Positions 30,620 through 37,745 of a DNA stretch of 37,745 bases are shown here, piece by piece. Made by a program: the position numbers and the translations under genes. This stretch comes from DATLNM01 sp035536775. GTDB taxonomy: Bacteria; Actinomycetota; CADDZG01; WHSQ01. The DNA is taken from the NCBI GenBank assembly GCA_035536775.1, contig DATLNM010000020.1, forward strand, positions 1 to 37,745. Direction: 5' to 3'. Each line of letters starts with the position of its first letter. Position 1 is the first letter of the stretch. The notes below the pieces were generated by a model, which saw only the letters and a list, made by a program, of their open reading frames with translations, was not told the DNA's origin and ran no database searches.

Positions 30620-33253
30620 CTAGGGATTCACCCAGATGGTTACGGTGGAGCCGGGGTCTACTTCGGAGCCGCCGGGCGGGGATTGTTTCCACACGATGTT
30701 GCGGCGTTGTTTCGCTTGGTCTTTGTCGGACTCGGACTCGATGATCACGCGCACCCCGAAGCCTTCGTTCTGAAGCGTCTGTTCGGCTTCGTCGCGGCTG
30801 AACCCCAGCACGTTCGGGACCGCGGCGGTCTGGACCTCGGCCTCGGTCGCGACGGTCAGCGTGACGGTGTCGCCCTGTGCAAGCTTGGTACCGGCCTTGG
30901 GTGATTGACCGATGACGCGCTCGGGCGGATATGTCGAAGAGGGTTCGTCTACGCGCGCGACCTGGAACCCCTGGTTCTGCAGGATCTGAACGGCCTCCTG
31001 GTACGGGAAGCCGAAGACGTCGGGCACGTTGAGCTTGTCGCCGGACTCGCGACACACCTCGGTCGGCTCCGCGCCGGGCGGGAAGCTCGACTCGACCTGG
31101 AACTCGTCGGGGGTGAACTCGTCGGCCAGGCAGCCGTTACGAGTGTCGATAGTTACCTGGACCATGTCGAGACTCGGGATATCGAACGAGCTCGCGGGCG
31201 TGTTCGTGAGAGCGCGCAACATGAACGCCTGCCAGATCTGTGTCGGCCACGAGCCGCCGGTGACGGTGATCCTGGTGGGGCGACACAGCGTCGTCGTGTA
31301 GCACGACGTCTTCATCTCGATCGAAGCTTCTGGATAGCCAACCCAGACGGCCGCAACGAGATCCGGGGTGTAGCCGGCGAACCACGCGTCTCGATACTCC
31401 TGAGCGGTACCGGTCTTACCGGCGGCGGGCCGAGCGATGTTGCCGAAGCGCGCGCCGGTGCCGCGCGTGATGACCTGCTGCATGGCGCTGGTGGCGAGGT
31501 AGGCAGACGACTGTGAAAGGACCACCTCGCTCTCGCTCTGATCCTCGTAGATGATCTTGTCGGGCGACGTCGTCGTGTCGACGATCTTGGTGATCGCGAC
31601 GGGGGGGTGGTGCTCGCCGTTGGTCGCGAACGTCCCGTACGCCGATGCCATGCCGAGCGTGTTGACGGGGTTGGCTCCAAGCACCGCCGAAGGTACGGCC
31701 TCGAGAGGAGTGCGGATGCCCATCGCCTCGGCGAGATCGACCGCTGCCTGCACCCCGACATCTCGGATGAGTTGTGCGTAGACGACGTTGACGCTGTTGA
31801 CGGTCGCGTCGAGGAGCGACATCGCACCGTACGCGCCGCCCTCATAGTTCTGAGGCGTCCACGGCTCGTAGCCGGGGATCGTGATCGTCATGGTGCCTGG
31901 CGCCGGATAGACCCTGGAGAGTGGGATGCCCGCCTCGAGTGCCGCGGCGAGCACGAACGGCTTGAACGCGGAGCCTGCCTGCCGACCCGTACCCGGCGCT
32001 CTGTTCTCGAACACGTTCTTCTTCGCGCCTGGGACCGAGACCCGTCCGAGGTCGGGTTCGGCGAGGATCGCGAGGTTCAGCTTCGCGAAGCGGTCCTCTT
32101 TGAGCCTCGTGAACCAGTCGCGCCCGCCGACCATTGCCTTCACATGGCCGGTCTCGGGCTCGATGGCCACCAGCGCCGCGTGAGGGTCGGTCTCATAAGT
32201 CAGCACACCCGAGACCGCGGCCTCCGCCGCCGCCTGCATCTCGAGGTCGACCGTCGTGTAGATCTTCAGCCCGCCCTGGAACAAGCGGCGCGTGCGCTCG
32301 GCAACGGTCTTGCCGACGTTGAAGCGGTTGTCGAACGTGATCAGCCGCTGCACATAGTCCACGAAGTAGGGGGCGGGGTAGCGCTCCTTCTCCTTGAAGG
32401 GATTGAGCTTGAGGCGCTTGGTCTGGGCATCGGTCGCATCGACGCCATCGATGAATCCGTTGTCGCGCATCCGGTCGAGGACGATGTTGCGGCGTTCGCG
32501 TGCGGCCTTGGGGTATTTGAGCGGGTCGTAAGTCTCGGGGGACTTGATGAGGCCCGCGAGTGTCGCCGCTTCCCAGAGCTTCAGTTCGCGCGCGTGCTTG
32601 CTGAAATAGATCTGTGCTGCGGCCTCGACACCGTAGGCGCCCTCACCGAAGTAGACGGTGTTGAGGTAGCGCTCGAGGATCTCGTCCTTGGAGAGCCGCT
32701 GTTCGATCTGCCGGGACAACGCGGCCTCGGTGATCTTGCGCTCGATGGTCTTCTCGGCGGTCTTGCCCGGGGCGATGATCACGTTCTTCACGTACTGCTG
32801 GGTGATCGTCGAACCACCCTCTCTGATCTCGCCGCTCGCCGCGTTCGAGACCAGAGCACGTGCGATGGCCTTCAGGTCGACGCCCTCGTGCTGGTAGAAG
32901 CGCTCGTCCTCGATGGCGATGACCGCGTTGCGCAGGTGCTTGGGCATCGAGCGCAGGGCGATGTTGGTGCGGTTCTGCTCGCCGTGGAGCGTGGTGATGA
33001 GGCTTCCGTTCGAGTCGTAGATGCCCGAGGTCTGGGCGAGCTTGAAGGCGAGGTCGGATTTCTTCAGCTTGGGGAGTGCCTCGATCTGAGCGCAGGCCGC
33101 TGCGCTCAGGGCGAACAAGGAAAGGATGGCCCACCGCCGGAGCCCACTTGAGCGATCGTCTCGACGATCGCGTCGCAGAGCCGGCGCCGCAGGCGATGGC
33201 GGCGCAGGGCAACCATCCGGCAGGCGGGTTGCCCGAAGGAAGTGAAATGACAT
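30620..33253 (-). CDS. Bifunctional class A penicillin-binding protein with two PASTA domains
   Basis: About 877 residues. After a basic N-terminal tail and one membrane anchor (WAILSLFALSAAACA), the transglycosylase domain shows EDERFYQHEGVD, GGSTITQQYVKN and the ERYLNTVYFGEGAYGVEAAA segment that polymerises glycan strands. The transpeptidase domain has the SxxK motif in GSAFKPF, SVN, and KTGTA. Two PASTA domains follow (VPDVFGFPYQEAVQIL and VPNVLGFSRDEAEQTL), which sense peptidoglycan or beta-lactams. This layout is that of PonA-type enzymes of actinobacteria. ATG 33253 is preferred; GTG 33259 is possible. It is divergent from tyrS with about 46 bases between them. Confidence 0.95.
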   Translation of the reverse strand: MSFHFLRATRLPDGCPAPPSPAAPALRRDRRDDRSSGLRRWAILSLFALSAAACAQIEALPKLKKSDLAFKLAQTSGIYDSNGSLITTLHGEQNRTNIALRSMPKHLRNAVIAIEDERFYQHEGVDLKAIARALVSNAASGEIREGGSTITQQYVKNVIIAPGKTAEKTIERKITEAALSRQIEQRLSKDEILERYLNTVYFGEGAYGVEAAAQIYFSKHARELKLWEAATLAGLIKSPETYDPLKYPKAARERRNIVLDRMRDNGFIDGVDATDAQTKRLKLNPFKEKERYPAPYFVDYVQRLITFDNRFNVGKTVAERTRRLFQGGLKIYTTVDLEMQAAAEAAVSGVLTYETDPHAALVAIEPETGHVKAMVGGRDWFTRLKEDRFAKLNLAILAEPDLGRVSVPGAKKNVFENRAPGTGRQAGSAFKPFVLAAALEAGIPLSRVYPAPGTMTITIPGYEPWTPQNYEGGAYGAMSLLDATVNSVNVVYAQLIRDVGVQAAVDLAEAMGIRTPLEAVPSAVLGANPVNTLGMASAYGTFATNGEHHPPVAITKIVDTTTSPDKIIYEDQSESEVVLSQSSAYLATSAMQQVITRGTGARFGNIARPAAGKTGTAQEYRDAWFAGYTPDLVAAVWVGYPEASIEMKTSCYTTTLCRPTRITVTGGSWPTQIWQAFMLRALTNTPASSFDIPSLDMVQVTIDTRNGCLADEFTPDEFQVESSFPPGAEPTEVCRESGDKLNVPDVFGFPYQEAVQILQNQGFQVARVDEPSSTYPPERVIGQSPKAGTKLAQGDTVTLTVATEAEVQTAAVPNVLGFSRDEAEQTLQNEGFGVRVIIESESDKDQAKQRRNIVWKQSPPGGSEVDPGSTVTIWVNP

Positions 33254-33287
33254 GAGCACCCAACTCTACCGGCCGGAGGGCGTCGTC

Positions 33288-33293
33288 TAGCAT
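33288..33293 (+). promoter_or_regulatory. Putative leaderless promoter of tyrS (-10 box)
   Basis: TAGCAT (TANNNT) ends exactly 6 bases before the tyrS GTG at 33300. No Shine-Dalgarno sequence is seen in the 46-base gap to the divergent PBP gene. The -35 region has no clear match, so this relies on the repeated geometry seen upstream of metK, hisG and two other genes. Confidence 0.45.
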
Positions 33294-33299
33294 CACGCC

Positions 33300-34514
33300 G
33301 TGGAAAAAGACCGTCCCGCCACCCTCGGCGACCTCACCCGTCACGCGGAGCACCTCGTCTCGGAAGGGGAGCTGGCTGAGCGCCTCGACGAAGGGCGCCC
33401 GCTACGGGTCAAGCTCGGCGTCGATCCCACGGCTCGAGACATCACGCTGGGCTGGGCGGTCCCCCTCAGGAAGCTCCGGGCGTTCCAGGATGCGGGCCAC
33501 ACCGCGGTCCTGATCATGGGCGACTTCACCGCCCGGATCGGCGACCCCTCGGGCAAATCGGTGACCCGCCCGCAGCTCGATCCGGAGACGGTGGCGGCCA
33601 ACGCCGAGGCGTGCGTTGCCCAACTCCTCGACATCCTGTCCAAGGACAACCTCGAGGTCCGCTACAACTCCGAGTGGCTCGCCCCTCTCGACCTCGCCGA
33701 CATCCTCAAGCTGACATCGGAATACACGGTCGCGCAGATGCTCGAGCGCGACGACTTCTCGAAGCGCTACGCGGAGGGCCGCCCGATATCGATCGTCGAG
33801 TTCATGTATCCCTTGATGCAGGCGTATGACTCGGTGGCGGTGGAGGCCGACGTCGAGCTCGGCGGCACCGACCAGCTCTTCAATCTCTTGGTCGGCCGAG
33901 ACCTCCAACGCGCACACGGCCAACAGCCGCAGATCGTGATGACGATGCCTCTTTTGGTCGGGACCGACGGCGTCCAGAAGATGTCCCAGTCGCTCAACAA
34001 CTACATCGGCATCAGGGAAGCGCCCGAGGAGATCTTCGGGAAGGTGATGAGCATCCCGGACTCACTCGGCAGTCAGTACGCGACCCTGGCCACGGGCATG
34101 AACGACGCGGCGATCGCTGAGGTCAAGGGCGCGTTCACCTCCGGTGGGGGCGCGGCAAATGCAGCCAAGCGGTCCATCGCCCGGGCCGTCGTGGCGCTCT
34201 ACCACGGCGACGCGGCGGCGACGGGGGCCGAAGAGGCCTTCGACCGGCAATTCAAGGACCACGTCGCCCCGACAGAGGTGCGCGAGGCGGCGTTGCCGGA
34301 CGGCTCGGTCGACGGCGGGAAGGTCTATCTCCCGAGGGTCCTAGCCGAGCTCGGACTGGCCGCTTCCGGCTCCGAGGGACGCCGGCTGATCGCCGGCGGG
34401 GGAGTGAGGATCGACGGGGAGCCGGTCGCCTCCGAGGAGATCGGCGTGGACGCCCTGGTGGGGGCCATCCTCCAGGTTGGAAAGAGGAGATTCATCCGTA
34501 TCGTGGGGGCCTAG
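33300..34514 (+). CDS. tyrS: Tyrosyl-tRNA synthetase with altered HIGH motif
   Basis: A 404-residue class I synthetase. Family features are VKLGVDPTARDITLGWAVPLRKLRAFQ at the N-terminus, VELGGTDQLFNLLVGRD for tyrosine binding, the KMSKS-type loop, and a C-terminal S4 RNA-binding domain (about 340-404). Two signature motifs deviate: the HIGH motif (usually HLGH or HIGH) is TLGW at 49-52, and KMSKS is KMSQS at 227-231. The enzyme looks otherwise intact and is the only one in the window, so it may still be active, with other residues compensating. GTG 33300 is supported by the -10 box. The rRNA operon follows about 680 bases downstream. Confidence 0.93.
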   Translation: MEKDRPATLGDLTRHAEHLVSEGELAERLDEGRPLRVKLGVDPTARDITLGWAVPLRKLRAFQDAGHTAVLIMGDFTARIGDPSGKSVTRPQLDPETVAANAEACVAQLLDILSKDNLEVRYNSEWLAPLDLADILKLTSEYTVAQMLERDDFSKRYAEGRPISIVEFMYPLMQAYDSVAVEADVELGGTDQLFNLLVGRDLQRAHGQQPQIVMTMPLLVGTDGVQKMSQSLNNYIGIREAPEEIFGKVMSIPDSLGSQYATLATGMNDAAIAEVKGAFTSGGGAANAAKRSIARAVVALYHGDAAATGAEEAFDRQFKDHVAPTEVREAALPDGSVDGGKVYLPRVLAELGLAASGSEGRRLIAGGGVRIDGEPVASEEIGVDALVGAILQVGKRRFIRIVGA

Positions 34515-34589
34515 GAGGGCCTTCAGGCCACTACTTTGGCGTGGCTCGGTCTGGTGGGAAGGTTTCCTCGCGGACCCGCGTTGTGAGTG

Positions 34590-34619
34590 TTGTCAGAGAG
34601 GCCGGGAAACTGGTAAGTT
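34590..34619 (+). promoter_or_regulatory. Candidate rRNA operon promoter
   Basis: TTGTCA (34590-34595) and TAAGTT (34614-34619) are 18 bases apart, in the region upstream of boxA. It would start transcription near 34626. The -10 is a poor match, and GGTAAGTTACC around it could instead be a small hairpin, so this is only the best candidate I found. The stretch 34515-34748 holds no gene but contains several short stems, for example CATCTGG/CCGGATG near 34660. Confidence 0.35.
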
Positions 34620-34748
34620 ACCTAGGCCCTGACGGGCAGAACGTTGTCATGCGCAACATCTGGTTCTCCACCGGATGGAGTGCCCCAAGAGAACAAGGAG
34701 AGTCGCCTTTAGGCACCTGAGCCGTTTGACCCAGGTAGCTTGGCTGCT

Positions 34749-34779
34749 CGCCGGTGCTCTTGGACCGGCGTTTTTGTTT
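34749..34779 (+). terminator. Intrinsic terminator just upstream of boxA
   Basis: CGCCGGT (34749-34755) and ACCGGCG (34764-34770) form a 7-bp stem with an 8-base loop, followed by TTTTTGTTT (34771-34779). The loop bases CTCTTGG (34757-34763) are perfectly complementary to CCAAGAG at 34685-34691, so a loop-leader pairing is possible. It may end a small structured RNA or the tyrS transcript, or act as an attenuator in the rRNA leader. Confidence 0.65.
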
Positions 34780-34782
34780 GTC

Positions 34783-34796
34783 CGCTCTTTGAGAAC
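34783..34796 (+). promoter_or_regulatory. boxA antitermination element of the rRNA leader
   Basis: CGCTCTTTGAGAAC matches the bacterial boxA consensus (CGCTCTTTA) and is followed by CTGAACAGTGTG, a string typical of actinobacterial rRNA leaders. boxA RNA is bound by NusB-S10 and prevents early termination of rRNA transcription. It lies about 400 bases before the mature 16S end, so the leader is long. Confidence 0.7.
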
Positions 34797-34981
34797 TGAA
34801 CAGTGTGCCTGCCGAAAGATCCCAACCTGAAACGGTGGTCTAGCTCGCCGCGCAAGCAGCAAGCAAAGAACGTCCGTGGACGGTTTCGATCGATCGGTTA
34901 AACCAGTGCGAATCTCTGTCAACTGATGAGTGAGCAGCTTCGGCTGTTCATAAGTCTGTGACGGAACGTACAAATGAATCC

Positions 34982-35031
34982 GGCAAACGCTTTTGAGTCA
35001 GTTGGCAACGACTCATTTATGAAGCGTTGCC
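34982..35031 (+). other. Long hairpin in the 16S leader
   Basis: GGCA-ACGCTT pairs with AAGCGT-TGCC (outer stem with one bulged A), enclosing a second stem TGAGTC/GACTCA (34994-34999 and 35010-35015) capped by GTT/AAC. This long base-paired element in the rRNA leader could be a processing site for RNase III or a folding aid. A 78-codon open frame crossing this region is not credible as a gene. Confidence 0.5.
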
Positions 35032-35151
35032 ACAGCACACAGAAGTGTTCGCCTATCGACGAGGGGTTCCGATCCACCAAGCCCGGCTCTCACGGAGTCT
35101 GGGTGGGACCTCAACTCAACAGTTATCAACTTTCCAAACCGGTCTTCTCAA

Positions 35152-35173
35152 TCAGATCGTTTCGACGATCTGA
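35152..35173 (+). other. UUCG-capped hairpin directly before 16S
   Basis: TCAGATCGT and ACGATCTGA form a perfect 9-bp stem with a TTCG tetraloop, extended outwards by GGTCT/AGACC. It ends about 20 bases before the mature 16S 5' end and is probably part of the precursor structure that guides 5'-end processing. Confidence 0.6.
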
Positions 35174-35295
35174 CGACAGGAGACCAGTAGGAATTCTACG
35201 GAGAGTTTGATCCTGGCTCAGGACGAACGCTGGCGGCGTGCTTAATACATGCAAGTCGAGCGTCGAAAGGAGAAGGGGTAACCCTTCTCCCTGAA

Positions 35296-35326
<31 letters not shown>

Positions 35327-35526
35327 CGTGCCCTGGACTCTGGGATAACAACGGGAAACCGTTGCTAATACCGGATAACCCCTGCGTACCGCATGGCATG
35401 CAGGGCAAAGCTCCGACGGTCCAGGATCGGCCCGCGGCCTATCAGCTTGTTGGTGGGGTAACGGCCTACCAAGGCGGTGACGGGTAGCTGGCGTGAGAGC
35501 GTGGCCAGCCACACTGGGACTGAGAT

Positions 35527-36241
35527 CGAAAACGGTCTCCATGGGCAGAAATGCCCATGAAAAACTTGGCTAATAACGGTGAAGCCCAACTATTGTCAGT
35601 GGCCAGCCTTAGGATGGGTGCATGGCAAAGGGTAATACCGTGGGAAGTCGGATAACCACTTTAGGTAATGAGCAGTTGGCCTATATTGCGGGTTTTCTCG
35701 ATGGAGACGGCTGTATAGCCTGCAACTTCGAGGTAAATAGGACCTGCCGATTAGGTCACCGGGTAAGAATCCGTATTTCATTTACTCAGCATCGCCAAAG
35801 GCGAGAAGTGCTCGATATTCTGCTTTCCTGGATAGGTTCAGGACGGATCTCAGAGTACGAACATAATCAAATGGCTGAGTACGTGATACGTGATCAAGGC
35901 GCAACTAAGAATTTAGTTGAGGGCTTGATTCCTTATCTGGTTGTGAAACGCAAACATGCTGCGATCGCGATGAGCATCTTTGAAGCGAAGGAGGGGGGCT
36001 ACACCCCCGAGTCTCTGGAATTGATGCGACAGTATGCGCTTTCTATGCGTGAACTAAATCATTATCGTAAGCGGGTCAATCTTGACCCCGTAACGACTGA
36101 GGTCGAAAGACCGAGGCGGGATTTAATGGCGCAAGCCAAATTTAAGGATCTCGCAATACGCCAACCCCTCATCGAGGTTTTTTCGAATTCCTCGGAAGGG
36201 TGAAGATATAGTCTGCGCCACTAGTAATAGTGGAATTAGCG
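35527..36241 (+). mobile_element. Group I self-splicing intron in 16S rRNA
   Basis: The 5' exon ends in U (35526) and the intron ends in G (36241), as group I splicing requires. P1: exon GAGAU pairs with intron GTCTC (35535-35539), including the U-G splice pair. P2: ATGGGCA/TGCCCAT (35541-35558) with a GAAA loop. R element: TAACGACT (36091-36098); S element: AAGATATAGTC (36203-36213), closely like the T4 td intron; GACT/AGTC form P7. GGTC-GAAA-GACC (36101-36112) sits where P7.1/P7.2 of subgroup IA introns lies. TTGGCT (35566-35571) and AGCCAA (36134-36139) may form P3. P9: CCACTA/TAGTGG (36218-36233) with a GUAA loop. Sampled G+C is about 47% (35641-35700), well below the flanks. P4-P6 and P10 are not resolved. 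Confidence 0.93.
35622..36203 (+). CDS. LAGLIDADG homing endonuclease, I-CreI type
   Basis: A 193-residue protein encoded inside the intron on the rRNA strand. One LAGLIDADG motif is present, LAYIAGFLDGDG (19-30); Asp29 corresponds to the metal-binding Asp20 of I-CreI. A single motif implies a homodimer cutting a near-palindromic site. Further I-CreI-like blocks are IGSGRI (about 71-76), PYLVVKRKHA (with the active-site Lys), a LN...R helix, and a C-terminal TTE segment. It should cut intronless 16S genes at the insertion site and drive homing; the same type can act as a maturase, but that is not shown. AGGATGG precedes ATG 35622. The last ~37 codons overlap the R, P7.1 and S elements of the ribozyme. 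Confidence 0.93.
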   Translation: MAKGNTVGSRITTLGNEQLAYIAGFLDGDGCIACNFEVNRTCRLGHRVRIRISFTQHRQRREVLDILLSWIGSGRISEYEHNQMAEYVIRDQGATKNLVEGLIPYLVVKRKHAAIAMSIFEAKEGGYTPESLELMRQYALSMRELNHYRKRVNLDPVTTEVERPRRDLMAQAKFKDLAIRQPLIEVFSNSSEG

Positions 36242-36278
<37 letters not shown>

Positions 36279-36672
36279 CTTGCGCAATGGTCGAAAGACT
36301 GACGCAGCGACGCCGCGTGCGGGAGGAAGCCCTTCGGGGTGTAAACCGCTGTTACTCGGGACGAACTTCCCGATTTTTCGGGATTGACGGTACCGGGGGA
36401 GGAAGCACCGGCTAACTCTGTGCCAGCAGCCGCGGTAATACAGAGGGTGCGAGCGTTGTCCGGAATCACTGGGCGTAAAGGGCGCGTAGGCGGCTTTTCA
36501 AGCGTGCGGTGAAAGCTCGTGGCTTAACTCCGAGTCTGCCGTGCGAACTGGGAGGCTTGAGTCTGGTAGAGGTCGATGGAATTCCGGGTGTAGCGGTGGA
36601 ATGCGTAGAGATCCGGAAGAACACCGGTGGCGAAGGCGGTCGACTGGGCCAGAACTGACGCTGAGGCGCGAC

Positions 36673-36726
<54 letters not shown>

Positions 36727-36802
36727 GGCACTAGATGATTGGGGGAGCGACCCCCTGAGTGTCGTCGCTAACGCATTAAGTGCCCCGCCTGGGGAGTACG
36801 GC

Positions 36803-36897
<95 letters not shown>

Positions 36898-36948
36898 TGA
36901 CATGCTGGCGGAAGGCCGGTGAAAGCCGGCCCCCCCTTCGGGGCGCCA

Positions 36949-37022
<74 letters not shown>

Positions 37023-37291
37023 CGTCCCGTGTTGCCAGCGGAGAGGCCTTAAACAAGCCGAGCCGGGGACTCGCGGGAGACTGCCGGTGCCAAACCGGAG
37101 GAGGGTGGGGACGACGTCAAGTCATCATGGTCCTTACGCCCAGGGCCACACACGTGCTACAATGGCCGGTACAGCGGGCAGCGAGGCGGCGACGCCGAGC
37201 CAATCCCCCAAAGCCGGCCTCAGTGCGGATCGTGGGCTGCAACCCGCCCACGTGAAGCTGGAATCGCTAGTAATCGTGGATCAGCTACGCC

Positions 37292-37334
<43 letters not shown>

Positions 37335-37416
37335 CCATGGAAGCGGCGAGCGCCCGAAGTCCGTGCAGCAACTGCGGCAACGCAGGGCGAGCGGCCGAAG
37401 GCGAACGTCGTGACTG

Positions 37417-37745
<329 letters not shown>

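Noticed and set aside
31607..33151. 514-codon open frame on the plus strand opposite the penicillin-binding protein
   Set aside because: It is antisense to a clear PBP gene, and its residue pattern (runs of Arg, Leu, Asp, Val) is the mirror of G+C-rich codons, with no family motif.
34974..35210. 78-codon plus-strand open frame upstream of 16S
   Set aside because: It runs through rRNA-leader hairpins and into the conserved 16S 5' end, has no recognisable domain and no clear ribosome-binding site; it is almost certainly chance.
35527..36241. Archaeal-type bulge-helix-bulge intron or a transposon as the 16S insert
   Set aside because: There are no terminal inverted repeats, target duplication or transposase, while P1, P2, R/S (P7) and P9 elements with U and G at the splice ends fit group I.

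Overview
The window is a high-G+C (roughly 60-65% by eye), densely packed bacterial chromosome segment. Gene order points to the Actinomycetota: pyr genes - mihF - gmk - rpoZ - coaBC - metK - degenerate priA - def - fmt - rpe, then the rib genes - hisG, then infC-rpmI-rplT-(SpoU methylase)-pheST-argF, then mpg - tyrS. The actinobacterial integration host factor and a PriA without helicase motifs agree with this. A quinone-independent class 1B dihydroorotate dehydrogenase (pyrK-pyrD) and a Bacillus-like carA-carB-pyrK-pyrD-pyrF-pyrE order are unlike well-studied Actinomycetia, so a deep-branching actinobacterial class is likely. I cannot name it from sequence alone.

Layout. 1-6611: pyrimidine operon (end of carA, a 35-codon basic ORF, carB, pyrK, pyrD, pyrF, pyrE), mostly overlapping. 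6612-13827: housekeeping block for DNA architecture, nucleotide and cofactor synthesis and formyl-methionine metabolism (mihF, gmk, rpoZ, coaBC, metK, priA, def, fmt). 13836-19842: rpe, a response regulator with a GGDEF-like domain, the riboflavin genes ribD-ribE-ribBA-ribH, and hisG. 19843-21946: a cold-shock gene and a GT-C-like membrane protein, converging on a DUF1844-type gene. 21947-29922: a divergent promoter and an attenuated leader feeding infC-rpmI-rplT, a SpoU methylase, a short soluble histidine kinase, pheS-pheT, argF and mpg. 30009-34514: a small membrane protein, a class A penicillin-binding protein on the minus strand, and tyrS. 34515-37745: a long structured rRNA leader, a 16S rRNA gene and the start of the spacer towards 23S.

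The standout is the 16S rRNA gene. It is interrupted after E. coli position 328 by a 715-nt insertion (35527-36241) with the marks of a self-splicing group I intron: U at the end of the 5' exon, G at the end of the intron, a P1 helix with the U-G pair, a P2 hairpin with a GAAA loop, R and S elements forming P7, and a P9 hairpin with a GUAA loop. Inside is a single-motif LAGLIDADG homing endonuclease of the I-CreI type, whose C-terminal codons overlap the ribozyme core. The insertion is clearly poorer in G+C than its surroundings, consistent with a recently mobile element in an essential rRNA gene.

Other notable points: several genes (metK, hisG, the GT-C-like gene, the DUF1844 gene, tyrS) have a TANNNT box exactly 6 nt before the start codon, which predicts leaderless mRNAs. 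Two divergent -10 boxes overlap on the same bases between the DUF1844 gene and infC. An intrinsic terminator lies in the infC leader, and infC probably starts with AUC. Another terminator lies just before boxA of the rRNA leader. TyrS has an altered HIGH motif. I saw no tRNA gene, CRISPR array or insertion sequence.
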